A stretch of 64,000 nucleotides of DNA from Prorocentrum cordatum (taxonomy: Eukaryota; Sar; Dinophyceae; Prorocentrales; Prorocentraceae). Positions within the stretch are counted from its first letter, which is position 1; the number at the start of each line of letters is the position of its first letter. Below, one piece after another: positions 1-10,437 of the stretch. Position numbers and translations under genes: made by a program. Below the pieces are notes generated by a model, which did no database searches, was not told where the DNA came from, and saw only the letters and a program-made list of their open reading frames with translations. The stretch spans positions 2,228,349-2,292,348 of the forward strand of contig CAUYUJ010016059.1 in NCBI GenBank assembly GCA_963575745.1. Reading direction: 5' to 3'.

Positions 1-548
1 CCCCCGCCCACCGCATGCAAATTTCGGCACGCCCTCCACGCGCGTTGCGTGGCCCCACAAGGAGCTCCACCGAAGGCCTAAGCGCTGCGTTCGCATGCGC
101 CCCCCCGCGCACTGCGTGCAAATTTCGGCGTGCCCTTCGCGCGCTTGTGGCCCCATAAGGAGCTCCACCGAAGGCCCAAGTGGCCGCGTGCCCCCCGCCC
201 GCCGCGCGCCAATCCCAGCGCGCCCCTCGCGCGTTTCGCGGGCCCACAGGGGAATCCACCGAAGGGCCCAGCGGCCGCGTTCACACGCGTCCCCCCGCCC
301 ACCGCATGCAAACTTCGGCGCGCCGTTCACGCGCGTTTCGTGGCCCCACAGGGAGCTCCACCGAACGCCCCAGTGGCTGCGTTCGCACGCGGCCCCCTGC
401 CCACCGCATGTAAATTTCAGCACGCCCTTCATGCGCTTCGTGGCCCCGCAAGGAGCCCCACCAAAGGCCCCGGTGGCCGCGTTCGCATGCGGCCCCATGC
501 CCACCTCGCGCCCATTCCGGCACACCCCTCACGCGTCTCGCGGCCCCA
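1..548. repeat. ~100-bp satellite array, left block
   Basis: Five to six head-to-tail units. The shared core GGAGCTCCACCGAAGGCC recurs at about 61, 159, 251, 352 and 452, a spacing of 92-101 bp. Each unit also carries CCCCCCGCCCACCGCATGC and a CGTGGCCCCACA segment. Units differ by 10-25%, so the array is old. The window begins inside a unit, so the array extends to the left. Open frames here are by-products of the repeat and GC content, not genes. Confidence 0.9.
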
Positions 549-1165
549 CACAGGGGGGCCTGTTGAGGCCAGCCGGGACTCCTTGGAGAGCCCACTTGAG
601 GCCAGTTGGGACTACCTGGGGGGGCTGTCTGTGCGCAGCCCGAAACCTGACCAGGAAGGATGCGTCCGCGCCCCCGACGCGACGGCCCGGAGGGCCCCGG
701 GAGGTCGGCGTCGCCCGCGGCTGAGCGCAGACGGGCCTCTGGCTTTCTTTTGGTTTTTCCCGCTCCCCCCGATGCCCCTCCCCTCCCCTCCCCTCCCATC
801 GCGCCCCTGCTCTTCTCCATTTACAATTACTCAGTATGAATGCAATTCTCCCTCTTCCCCTGATGACGCGCTGGGAGTGTTCGCCCCCCCCGCGTTTGTT
901 TTTGTTACACACAGGATTCCCGGGAGTTGGGTTTTCGCCTGCATTTGTTCCAACATGCTGCTCCCGCTGAGGCGCCGGCCTCATTTTCAGGCCCCGCTCG
1001 TTCCGAATCGTGCCCCCGCTGCAGCGTGGGTCTCATTGTCGGATCGGTGTTCTGCCTCCGTCGTTCAGGATGGCGTTCTCGCCCCAGCGCGGGCCTCTTT
1101 CTCGCGCGCCCGCCCGCCCGCCACCACCGCGCCGCGCCCAGCTTCGCCCGCCGCCACTTCCACCC
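549..1165. other. Unassigned GC-rich spacer
   Basis: No gene recognised. Contains a pyrimidine-rich stretch near 745-815 and GC-rich unique-looking DNA. It is the left part of the ~1.29 kb that separates the two blocks of the ~100-bp satellite. Confidence 0.5.
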
Positions 1166-1640
1166 GCCAACGCACGCACGCACGCACGCACGCGCACCGC
1201 CACCACCACCCCACTACCCCACCCACCACCACGACGCTACACCGCGCCACACCACATCACACGCGCGCGCGCACACAGACACACACGCACGCACGCACGC
1301 ACGCACACACACAGACACATACACACACACACACACACACGCACACACACATCACCACCACCACCGCCATCACGGACGCACGCACCTGGCCCACCACCAA
1401 ACCACCAAGACGCCACACCACGTCACACCACAGCACACGCGCACACACGCACTCGGACACGCACACGCACACACACACAGACACAGACACACACACACAC
1501 ACATACACACACACACACACACACCCACACCCACACCCACACCCACCACCACCACCACCACCACCACCACCACAACCATAACCATAACCATAACCACAAC
1601 CACGCACACACGCACGCACGCACGCGCACCACCATCCACT
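1166..1640. repeat. Compound CA/CACG/CCA microsatellite
   Basis: Successive (ACGC)n, (CA)n, (CACCAC)n and (CCATAA)n tracts. All six frames stay open in parts (His/Thr/Arg or Val/Cys runs), purely as a result of the simple repeat. Confidence 0.93.
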
Positions 1641-1835
1641 ACGCACGCGCGCGCGGAGCCACAGGTCCGCTACGACACGCGCCCGCGGATAGAGAAAATC
1701 AGCGCCGTGGCAAGGGATGGGAGGGAGGGGTAGGACGTCAGATATGACGCGAGCGCACATAGCTTGGGCGACCCCTTTCCCCCCCCCCCTTCCCCCCCCC
1801 CTCCCCTTCTCTACTCCCCCCTCCACTTTCCCCCC
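1641..1835. other. Spacer with C-tracts
   Basis: Short unique stretch followed by several C7-C10 runs directly before the second satellite block. Nothing gene-like seen. Confidence 0.5.
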
Positions 1836-3010
1836 CCCCCCACCGAAGGCCCCAGTGGCTGCGTTCGCATGCGCCCCCCCGCTAACCGCACGCAGATGTC
1901 GGCACGCCCCCGGCGCGCTTCGTGGCCCCAAAGGGAGCTTTACCGAAGGCCACAGCGGCGGCGCTCACATTCGCCCCCCCGCCCACGGCATGCCCATGTC
2001 GGCACGCCCCCCACGCGCGTTTCGTGGCCCCACAGGGAGCTCCACCGAAGGCCCCAATGGCCGCGTTCACTCGCGCCCCCCCGCCCACCGCATGCCCATT
2101 TGGACATATTTCTTACGCGCGTTTTGTGGCCCCGTAGGGAGCTCCACCGAAGGCCTAAGTGGCTGCGGTTTCATGTGTCCTCCCGCCCACCGCCTGCCCA
2201 TTTCGGCACACCCCTCGCGCGCGCCGTGGCCCCATAAGGAGCTCCACCGAAGGCCCGCGCGGTTGCGTTCGCATGCGCCGCCCCGTCCACGCCCACCGCG
2301 CGCCAATTTCGGCACGCCCCTCAAACGTTTCGTGGCCCCACAAGGGGGCTCTACCGAAGGCCCCGACCAATGGCTGCGTTCCCATGCGTCCCACCGCATG
2401 CCCATGTCGGCACACCCCTCGCGCGCTTCGTGGCCCCATGAAGAGTTCCACCGAAGGCCCCAGCGGCCGTGTTCACATGCGCCCCCCCGCTCACCGCACG
2501 CAGATTCCGGCGCACCCCCCACGCGCTTCGCGGCCCCATAGGGAGCTTTACCGAAGTCCCCAGTGGCCGCGTTCACATGCGCCCCCCCGCCCACCGCATG
2601 ACCATTTGGGCATATTTCTCACGCGCTTCGTGGCTCCATAGAGGCCCCACCGAAGGCCTAAGCGGCTGCGTTCGCATGCGCCCCCCCCGCCCACCGCGCG
2701 CCCATCCCGGCGCGCCCTTCACGCGGTTTGTGGCCCCACCGGGAGCTCTACCGAAGGCCCCAGCGGCTGCGTTCGCATGCGGCCCCCCGCCCACCGCATG
2801 CCCATTTCGGCGCACCCACCGCGCGTTTCGTGGCCCCACAGGAAACTCCACCGAAGGCCCCAGTGGCCGCGTCGCCGATTTCAGCACACCCTTCACACGC
2901 TTCGTGGCTTCATTTTGGAGCTCCACCGAAGACCCCAGTGACAACCGCCTGCGCACGCCTGGGCCACCCGTTTCGGCACCCCCCCATCGGGAGCTCCACA
3001 ACGGGGCGTT
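1836..3010. repeat. ~100-bp satellite array, right block
   Basis: About twelve units of the same satellite as 1-548. The GGAGCTCCACCGAAGGCC core or variants occur near 1934, 2036, 2138, 2238, 2346, 2442, 2542, 2640, 2742, 2841, 2917 and 2990. Spacing is 96-108 bp except for two shortened units (76 and 73 bp) at the right end, where the array decays into non-repeat DNA. Confidence 0.92.
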
Positions 3011-3104
3011 CGCAGCTGCATATTGTTGGGCTCATCGCTAGGCTAATGTTTGTTTGCTTTGTTGCCGTTGTTGAATTCGCATTTCTGAAAAAGAATTATT
3101 GTTG

Positions 3105-4030
3105 ATCCCCCCGCCCAGTGCACATGATATTTTTCATGTGCAGCGCCCCTCCCTGGACTCCCAAAGACTGCTCCCCTGGCCCCTGAGTTACAACAACAGC
3201 TGCTCCTTTCTTGCATGTCCTTGCAATTTAATGAGAAATCCGGTTTTTCCTTGGGGCTTCCCTGGAAGTTACGCAGGAACCGCGTTCTCGCTTGAGACTT
3301 CCTCACAATTTCTTCATATGTCGCTCCTCGACACTCAAGAGTCGCGCTCTCGCGGAGTCGCGCTCCTGCCAAATACTTCCTGGCGACGCAAGCAGGATTG
3401 ACGCTTCAACGGCCCGCCCGCTTGACCCGCCCGTCGGGCTTGCCCGCCCGGCCAGCCCGTTACCCTTCGCTGCCCTTCTTGGCCCCGTTGCTACCCTCAG
3501 TGGCCCCGTTGCTGCCCTCAGTGGCCCCGCATTATATGCCCTTCGTGGCCCCGCGCTGTCAAACTGAATGCCGTTCTTGACCCCGCATTATACGCCCCTC
3601 GGGGCCCTGCGTGGCCCCGCGCAGTGCACATGTTATTGTTCGATTGAAGTGCCCCTCCCGGAGCTTGCGCCTTCTTTTTGATCAAGAAAATCTTAGGTTG
3701 TCAAACTGCGCCTCCGGCCCCCGAGTTACCAAAACGATTGCTCCCGCCTGCTACTTCCTCACAATGTATTCCCAGATCGCGCTGCCGCGTCGGACTATCT
3801 CACAATGCGTGCAGAAATCGCGCTCTCGCGCAAGACCCCCCCCCCCCCAATGTATGCAGACGCCGCGCCCGCGACACTCAAGAACCACGCTCTCGCTTTG
3901 GATTTCCGCGCGATGTATTTGGGGATTGCGCCGCCGCTCGAGACTGCCTCGCGATTCATGCAGGCCGCACGTTTCAGCAACCCGCCTGCTCGACCTGGCC
4001 GCCCGGGCCCGCCTTCCCGATTCGCCTGTT
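3105..4030. repeat. Diverged ~350-400 bp direct duplication with internal minisatellite
   Basis: Segment 3111-3460 is imperfectly repeated at 3628-4030. Both begin with a GCCCAGTGCACATG-type motif, continue with a CC(C)CTGAGTTAC or CCCGAGTTAC motif, and end in CCGCCCGCTTGACC-type pyrimidine-rich DNA. Inside, a roughly 60-bp motif (CTCACAATGTAT then TCGCGCTCTCGCG) recurs several times. Between the copies (3480-3625) lie short TGGCCCCG units. A small hairpin TGCACATGA/TCATGTGCA lies near 3118-3144. No gene recognised. Confidence 0.6.
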
Positions 4031-4324
4031 AGGGTCTACACGCCCCATCTGCCTGTCTGGTTTTGCCGCGTGTTTTCTGCTCCTCGTCTCTCTTCCTGCT
4101 ACGCTCTCTCGTGCTCCATCCTGCTCCCCCCTCTTGTCCCATTCCCTGCGTCCGCCCTCTTTCCCCTTGCCGTAGGGGCCGCAGGAAATAAGCGTTGCTG
4201 GTAAGAAAGATCTACCCCGAAGGGGGTACAATCGAAGACGAAGAGGGCGGGCATCGAGTATTTGCGATATACGCGATGAATGGCACGCGAGCAAATAAAG
4301 CGAACAGTCTCAAGGTGTTTGCTG
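4031..4324. other. Unassigned
   Basis: Unique-looking DNA with no recognisable coding or RNA feature. Confidence 0.4.
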
Positions 4325-4440
4325 CTGGTGTTGATTTTGTTGTTGTTGCTGTTACTGTTGTTGTTGTTGGTGGTGGTGGTGGTGTTGGTGTTGTGGTTGT
4401 TGTTGGTGGTGGTGGTGGTGGTGTTGGTGGTGCTGTTTGG
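4325..4440. repeat. GTT/GGT microsatellite
   Basis: Imperfect (GTT)n passing into (GGT)n. Open frames here (poly-Val/Gly or poly-Leu) are repeat by-products. Confidence 0.9.
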
Positions 4441-4812
4441 TTGGGGCCGAACAGAGGCTGCTGGTGACATCGCATGTTTTCTCTGGGCAGTAGCATCGGA
4501 CCAAGGACGGTGAGCCCGCGCAAACAGCAATGCGCGGGGTGGAACAAACGCGGCGTCGCAGGCAGAAACAAGGTGCGAGCCCCTTGGAGGGCACTTCAAT
4601 TGAAAAGCACAACGGTCACCGGACAGGGTGGCTCAAGATTTTTGGTGGAAATGCGAAGCCAACGCAAGAACAACGCAACGACAAGGTCAATCCGCGCTTC
4701 GAAACCTCAGGTCAGTCGTACGCCAAGGGAGGATGAATGACCGCTCGGCCCCTTCATTCTGATATCTACGAGAAAAAAGAGAGAAAGAGAAAGAGAAAGC
4801 GAGAGAGAGAGA

Positions 4813-4854
<42 letters not shown>

Positions 4855-5124
4855 GAGACTAGGGCTCGCACAGACGGGGTGGCGGCTGTCCAGGCGGTTG
4901 ACAGGAAGCGGGCGCGCTACTCTCCTCCTGGTGCGATGCTGGTGCTGGCCGTCTTCGCGTCAGGGAGCCGACTGGCCGACGAGTTGGTCGCCTTTTCCGC
5001 TCTTGCGGCCGCGACTTGCCAGAGAACGAGCGGGCAGGCGTGATTTCCACAACCTGCAGGAAGATCCAGCGCTGCTCGGCTTTCGGGAGCGCTGAGATGT
5101 TTGCTCAGTGCGACGTGAAAAGCC
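4441..5124. other. Unassigned, with a GA microsatellite at about 4775-4858
   Basis: Contains a purine-rich (GA)n tract. From about 4885 to 5035 there is a short open stretch with a hydrophobic run (GAMLVLAVFASGSRLADEL) that could be a remnant of a secreted-protein N-terminus leading towards the Thr-rich frame downstream. There is no supporting homology, so this is left unassigned. Confidence 0.4.
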
Positions 5125-5575
5125 ATGCTGCCTCCCAACTGGCAGCACAACGACCACGTTTCCACGACCACTACCCGCTCCAACGCGGCCAGCACCGCTA
5201 GTACGACGACAAGTAACGCGGCCACCACCCCGACCTTTGCGACCATCAAGTCGACCACCGCCACGACCACAGCGACCATGCCGCCACCTCCATGACGCCC
5301 ACCACGACCACGACCACCACCTCCTCCACCACGACCGCCACGACCGCCGCCTTGACGACACCACGATGCCCACGACCATAACCACTGCCTCCACCACCGC
5401 AACAAGGACGACCGATACGACCACCACCACGACGGCCGCGCACGACCACCGCCGCGACGACAACTCCTACGATGCTCTTGGAATTGTTTGTTCTGTCTGC
5501 CGCTTGCCTGCAGCTCCCGCGGGCCATCCGCATGTCAAGCGCCCCAAATTCGGCGCGCCCTGCCATCGTCCGTAG
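5125..5575 (+). pseudogene. Thr-rich (mucin-like) low-complexity coding remnant, interrupted by LINE-1
   Basis: A CGACCAC/ACGACC-type imperfect repeat encodes Thr-rich peptide. One frame opens at ATG 5125 (MLPPNWQHNDHVSTTTTRSN, then Thr/Ala/Ser-rich) and stops near 5295. A second frame (from 5292) and a third (to 5575) continue the Thr-rich composition, so a once continuous Thr-rich region appears split by indels. The LINE-1 insertion point (5558-5569) falls at its distal end. It may instead be a translated minisatellite that was never a gene. Thr-rich runs in one sense over 300 bp are suggestive only. Confidence 0.35.
5558..5569. repeat. Target-site duplication, left copy (LINE-1)
   Basis: CCCTGCCATCGT lies immediately before the DinoSL and is repeated exactly at 13543-13554 directly after the A8 tail. 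The final T (5569) may belong either to the duplication or to the first variable base of the SL. Confidence 0.88.
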
Positions 5576-5590
5576 CCATTTTGGCTCAAG
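5569..5590 (+). other. Complete dinoflagellate spliced-leader sequence (DinoSL)
   Basis: The 22 nt match the known DinoSL pattern (D, then CCGTAGCCATTTTGGCTCAA, then G) with no mismatch. Established knowledge: dinoflagellate nuclear mRNAs receive this leader by trans-splicing from a short SL RNA. This is not an SL RNA gene, because the leader is followed by GAAGCC and not by a GT splice donor. It is therefore a reverse-transcribed leader at the 5' end of a retro-inserted mRNA, here LINE-1. It marks the exact 5' end of the element and the 5' end of its RNA template. Confidence 0.95.
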
Positions 5591-5624
5591 GAAGCCGTTC
5601 TGGCTCAGGCTTTTATAGCCTCAG
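5591..5624 (+). repeat. Relict spliced leader(s) behind the intact DinoSL
   Basis: GAAGCCGTTCTGGCTCAG (5591-5608) aligns with the SL 3' part (CCATTTTGGCTCAAG) with three differences and one deletion. A weaker third trace (TTTTATAGCCTCAG) ends at 5624. Older leaders placed downstream of the current one are the known signature of mRNAs that were trans-spliced, reverse-transcribed, re-inserted, transcribed and trans-spliced again. Confidence 0.75.
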
Positions 5625-5748
5625 CTTGCAGCAGCATGCCTTCAGAACGGCCTAGTGCTGTTGCGGGCCTCTGGTTCGGTTTGCTTTCGCGAGGGCTCGC
5701 CCTCATCCTTTCGTATATCGTCGCAACCATCACGTCTCCTCGGCAGCG

Positions 5749-6954
5749 ATGGCTGGCGGCGCAGGCTCGGGCGGCAAGCACAGGTTCTCGCGGGCACCAT
5801 GGCATCGGTCGTGGGGGAGTTCACCACAGCAGCCACCAGGTGGCCAACGAGAGCAGTGGCCGCCGCTCACGCCAGGGTTGCAAGTTGCCTTTCGTCCTGC
5901 TGGTGATGGCGCTCGCCGTGATCAGTCCAACAAGGGGCATCGCTGGAAAAGCTCATTATGTGGATGCGGTAAGAACGAATCCAGATTCTATTTCTGCAAG
6001 CACTGCGGCTCGCTCAAGTCGGCCTCGAAGGTTGATTCAAGCTCTCCGTGGTCTGCAGGCCCCCCTTCGTTCCGACCTCCAGCTGGTGCTCTCGGCTCGC
6101 CAGGGGCATTACCTGGTGGCAAAGGAGGGGGGAAAGGTGGCGCTGGTGGGTCTGGCGGCTCATCCAAGCCGCCGCTCTCTGCCGAGGAGTACGAGCAGCT
6201 TGCCACGTTGTGCGAGAAGCTCGGTGACAGGGCTGGCGCCAGAGCCCACCGTGTTGCAGCCAAGGCCCTCACTGAGCCGAAGTCTGTCACCGAGTCGACG
6301 CAGGTACAGCTCAACAAAGCCCACCAGCGCGCCAAAGGCATCGAGCGCAAGCTGGTGCAGGCGGTGGGCAAGTACAATACTCTGGAGCAGCAGCTGGCAG
6401 CCCAGCGCGACGTGGCGGTACAGCTTCGCGCGGCGCTCGCCGAGGCTGAGGAGCAGCACAAGCAGTTGGTCCAGAAGCTCCACTCCTCCTTGCCGCAGGA
6501 GGCCTCCGTGCCGCGCATTTCAGCAGACATCCTCTTTGACTAATCGAAGCTTTCCTCGTTCTTCGACATTGACTTCGGTAATCTATTCAAGTTGGATGGT
6601 CATGACTTGTCCTCGGAGGATCCGACTGAACTCGACTCAAGGGTGCAGCAGCTCAAGACGGGAGTCAGCTCACTGGCCAAGGACCTGCTCTCGCAGGCGA
6701 AGGCCAAGGTGGACGCGATCAAGAAGGAGCATGCTGCACACGCGGAGCGTATTCAGAAGAAACGTCGCATTGCTGAAGATGAACAGGCTGGCGGAGCCGA
6801 GGCTGGCCCCCCTGGCGCTGATGGAGGTGATGCAGCGGCCCCTGGGGCTGGGACGGCAGCCGCCGCAGCCGCTCCTGATTCCAGTGAGGCTAATGACGCC
6901 GCCGCAGCCCGTGCACGGTCTGACGAGATTGGCAGTGGCAAGCCTGGGTGTTAG
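5749..6954 (+). pseudogene. LINE-1 ORF1 protein (zinc motif plus coiled coil), with in-frame stop
   Basis: Frame 1 from ATG 5749 reads 264 codons to TAA 6541-6543. It resumes in the same frame (SKLSSFFDIDFGNLF...) to TAG at 6952, giving about 401 codons in all. Residues 1-65 are Gly/Pro-rich. A zinc-ribbon-like motif follows at about residues 70-85 (CGCGKNESRFYFCKHCG). A Gly-rich hinge then leads to a long heptad-rich coiled coil (about 140-260), then a basic KKRR cluster and an Ala/Asp-rich tail. This layout fits ORF1 RNA-binding or multimerising proteins of dinoflagellate LINEs. It aligns with LINE-2 ORF1 around FDIDFGNLF / FDVVWGEDLF and KKRR. A second frame is open for 484 codons across the same DNA but shows none of these motifs. 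Confidence 0.72.
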
Positions 6955-7165
6955 GGCCCCCCTGCGCGCTCGTCTGATTTGGCATGCTTTTCGTGGCTTC
7001 TGGTCGTCCTTCCTCGGGTCGTCTGGTCCTGGGTCGGGCTCTCCTGGCCGCTTCGGGCTGTCGACGAACTCAGCGCAGGGGGGTCGATGATGTCTTTTTC
7101 AACATTCAACCATCGGAGCCTGCTCAGCTGCGGCGGTTAGGCATGCCCTCTGGTTAAAGCGAGGC

Positions 7166-8290
7166 ATGCCACTCCTCTTCGCGCAGATGCCGCGCCCTCT
7201 GCAGCAGTGTATTTCGTCGAGCAGATGGTCCTCGCTCTTCGCTCGTGCTGATGCTGCTTCTGGGTCGCCAGGATCCGCTAGCTCGTGTGACTTCTCGTTT
7301 CGACGGCAAGTTCCCTTTGATTTTGCCAAGCCGTCCGCTGTGTATCCAGTGAGCTCGCTGGTCAAAGAAGCTCCTGGCTGCACTACCCTGGTCAGGCTTC
7401 CGCTGCCTGGGCCAAGGGCCTCGTGTTGTAAGGACCCGTCCCCACCATTTGCTCGGAAAGTTCGTTGTACGGTCTCAGAACGCAGTGCTGGTGCTGATTC
7501 GGCGCCCAGTGCTTTGCATGCTGACAGCTCTGATCTATTGCACGATAGCCCTCGGCAGGCGGACTCTGTGGCCCTGCAGGTTCAGACCATCAACGCTAAC
7601 CCTTGGGGCACCATGCGTTCTCTTCTTTCGGGATGTAACGCTCACATTGTGCTCTGCCAAGAGCACCGTCTGATTTCTGCTGAAGATATCGGTCAGGCTA
7701 GCGCCTGGTGTCGCCGACGAGGGTGGAAATCAGTGTGGGCGCCCGCTTCGGCCACCGAGGCGGGAGATACCAGTGGGGGGGGGGCGATTTTCGTGCGCAG
7801 CTGGCTTGGGCGTCGGGACCTTCCAGGTGGTCTTGTGTCTCGGGGCAGGGGCCATGTCTGCTCGGTCGAGCTGCCTGGGACGCCCCCCTTCATGGTTGCC
7901 TCGGCCTACTTGTTCCACTCTGAAGGGATGTCCGATCGTAACATGGAGCTCTTGGCCAGCATAGGTTCGTTCATCTCCTCATCGGCCTGCCCGTGGCTGA
8001 TCGGAGCTGATTTCAATATGGAGCCTGCGGAGGCGCAGGGCTCGCAATTTGTTCAAGAGCTTCGTGGTGAGCTTCTTGTGCCAGCCATTTGCACTTTACC
8101 CGACTGGCCCTCCCAGCACCTTCGATTTCTTTGTGGTGTCGTGTGGTTTGCCCAAGGGAATCGAGAGGATCGAGACGATGTTGGGCACGGAGCTTTCGCC
8201 CCATCGGCCGGTGGAAATCAGGTTTTTCCCCAAGCTTGCGGTCTTGAAAGCCCTTTCGTTTCGTAAGCCCCCGCCCCTGCCGTGCACGGG
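7166..8290 (+). pseudogene. LINE-1 ORF2 part 1: endonuclease/exonuclease/phosphatase (EEP) domain
   Basis: Frame 2 from about 7166 carries the EEP motifs TINANPWGTM (about 7587), IVLCQEHRL with the catalytic Glu (about 7647), GGGAIFV, VASAYLFHSEG, and IGADFNMEP (about 7999; variant of the usual GDFN with Ala inserted). A frameshift near 8095 moves to frame 0, where STFDFFVVSCGL and SPHRPVEI (the usual SDHRPV box; Asp replaced by Pro here) complete the domain. In this family it nicks target DNA to prime reverse transcription. A 140-residue Ser/Ala-rich N-terminal extension precedes it. The frameshift and altered boxes argue for a defective copy. Confidence 0.8.
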
Positions 8291-10437
8291 GGTTATCGGT
8301 CCTTCTCCTCTCCCTCAGGCCTGGTCTGGTGTGAAGGCCATGGCCGACTATGCGCTCACCCTCACTGACGAGGGAAATGCCGAGGGCGCCCGTAGGTTAT
8401 TGAGGAAGTTGTACCAATCCTGGGCCGACACGGCTGAACGCGAGCTGGTCCCTCTTGTTGGGTCGTCGCCCGCCGTTTTGGGTGTTCGCGGTCTGGGTCC
8501 TCAGCTAGTTTGGAAATCCATTTTGGCGAAAGGTTCCGAGGTCCGCTTCCCTGGTCATCGTGCTATCCGCTGGCTTGGCCAGCAGCTCAGAGCCCTAATT
8601 CATTCCTCTAGAGCTGATGCCGAGTCGGACACGTCGAGACGGCTTAGGTCCCTTCTGCTTCAGCCACCTGCAGGGATTTTGGCTGCTCGTGAGGACTACG
8701 TCCCCCTCTTCGAGCAGGTAGCTGTCGCTGTGGGGGCCTCAGCCGACCACGCTTCCTACTCGGCCCTATACACTCAGGTGCACGAGGCCGCCCAGGCCGC
8801 CGACGGCAAGTACGCTGCGAGAGGTCGTGCTGACTGGAAGGCATGGCTCACCAGCGGTCTCTCGTCGGGTGCCAAGCGTGTGCACATGCTCTTGCGCGAC
8901 CCCACCCCGTGGACTGCTAGCAGCACTCTGTCGGCCGACGGTTGCATTGTCACGGACCCGCTTTCCCTTTTGAAGGCGGAGGGATCCCGCTTCACGGCCT
9001 TGTGGGGCCAAGGCGATGGAGCTAATTTTTTCAGGTCAAATTTTGGCTCCGCTTCCCAGACTTTCGGCCCAGGTGATCCGTGAAATGTCGAAATCCTACA
9101 AGACCTCCTCGGCTGTTTCAGTCGACGGGTTGCACTGTCGACATTTTTCTCTTTTGTGCGATGAGGCTCTCGAGTGTTTCAGCAGCATCCTCAGCACGAT
9201 TGAGGCTCTTGGCTGTCTTCCGCCGCAGATTTCTGCGGCGTTGCTCGCCTTGCTCCCGAAACCAGCTGGCGGCTACAGGCCGATAGGGGTTTTCTGCTCC
9301 TGGTTCAGGCTTTGGGGGCGCTGCAGGCGCTCCTTGGCCTTGGACTGGGAGTTGGAACACCCCCGTCGGCACTGGGCTGCTGGACAGTTTCGTGGAGCAG
9401 CTGACGTCGTTTGGAGACAGGTCGTCGCCGCCGAGAGCGGATTAGCCAGGGGGGGAAGCCAGCTGCAGCATCTTTTTTGACTTTTCGAAGTTCTATGAGA
9501 ACATATGTTTAGCCAAACTGGAGTATCGGTGTGACAGGCTTGGCTTTCCCTCGGTCATCGCCAGACTGTGCATTTATGCCTATCGCTGTGGCAGATTCTT
9601 GAGTCCCGGGGGGTGCCTTGACGGGCCTTATTTCTGCATCAGCGGTGTTATCGCGGGCTGTTCTATGGCCACTACCCTCATTCGTGTTTACTGTGCTGAG
9701 GGGTATGATTTGATTCCGCTGCCCATGGGCACGGACCTGGACGTTCATATTGACGACCAGGGGCTCTCGGCCACGGGGAAGTCTCGGTTTGTCGTTTCGT
9801 CCATAGCCGCTGGAGCTAGAGTCCTCGACAAGGTCGTCCAACAAGAATTCGGTTGTTCGTTCGCCCTCGACAAGACTGCCCTGGTTGCCAGTTCCAAGGC
9901 TGTGGGGTCCCAGGTCCTCGAGCAGCCCAGCCACCTTTGTCAAAATTGCTCGCCGTCCGCGGTCAACCTCGGGGTTGACTACTCTGCGGGCAGGGCTCTG
10001 CGCGTTGCTGGTAAGTCTGCCAAGATGAAGTCTCGCTTGGCGAAACCTGCCCGTGCTGCGCGCCGCCTCGGCAAGCAAGCTAAGGTGATTCCAAGAGCCG
10101 CCACCCTTAGAGTTTATTCGTCTGGCCCCTTAGCTGGGGCTGCGTACGGCACTGAGGTCACGGGCATAAGCGATCACGACCTTAGCTTTGCTACGCCGCA
10201 GTTTTTTTTGTTTCCCTTATTTCCCCCCCCCCCCCCCCCCTTTTTTTTGTGCGTCCCCGCAGCCAGCTGAGGTCTCTGACGACATGCTGTTGGATGGAGA
10301 TCCGACTTGGCGCACCGCTACTGCCCCGATCACCAGGTGGAGCAAGGAGGCCTGGATAATCCAAACTGCGTCCTATCCCTGGTCCCTCCGTCTTCCGCCC
10401 CTTACGCGACCTGGAGAGCGGTGTTTTCTCAGGACAG
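8291..10437 (+). pseudogene. LINE-1 ORF2 part 2: linker and reverse transcriptase
   Basis: Frame 0 (to about 9050) is the Ala/Leu-rich linker between endonuclease and RT. Frame 1 (about 9065-9310) has the RT fingers: SVDGLHCRHFSLLCDEAL and LLPKPAGGYRPIGVF. After a T-run frameshift near 9475, frame 2 has palm motif A (FFDFSKFYENI, 9476 onward), a long middle region, and palm motif C DLDVHIDDQGL. HIDD (9746-9757) stands for the usual YxDD/FxDD, so both catalytic Asp residues are kept. The thumb region runs to 10201, is broken by a 61-nt pyrimidine insertion, and continues in frame 0 from 10263 (PAEVSDDMLLDGDP). Several frameshifts make this a defective copy as read. Confidence 0.82.
10202..10262 (+). 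other. 61-nt polypyrimidine insertion ending in CAG inside RT
   Basis: T8, G, TTTCCCTTATTT, C18, T8, then GTGCGTCCCCGCAG. CCGCAG occurs immediately before it (10196-10201) and CCCGCAG at its end. Removing exactly these 61 nt joins codon CAG (10199-10201) to CCA (10263) in the same frame and restores a continuous RT reading (ATPQ/PAEVSDD). It has a perfect polypyrimidine tract and 3' AG like an intron end, but starts TT rather than GT, GC or GA. Confidence 0.7.

Noticed and set aside
95-2641. Several 150-480 codon ORFs over the satellite
   Set aside because: They follow the ~100-bp unit and CA microsatellite and have no independent coding signature.
5569-5590. SL RNA gene
   Set aside because: The leader is followed by GAAGCC, not a GT donor and intron. 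No tandem SL RNA array is present. It is explained as the 5' end of a retro-inserted mRNA with matching target duplications.
5636-7090. 484-codon frame overlapping LINE-1 ORF1
   Set aside because: It has no motif and Arg/Ser-rich composition, while the Cys motif and coiled coil lie in the other frame.
10201-10262. Canonical GT-AG intron in RT
   Set aside because: Using the GT at 10201 with the AG at 10262 leaves the frame off by one. Frame restoration needs removal of 10202-10262, which begins TT. Kept only as an insertion or intron-like oddity.
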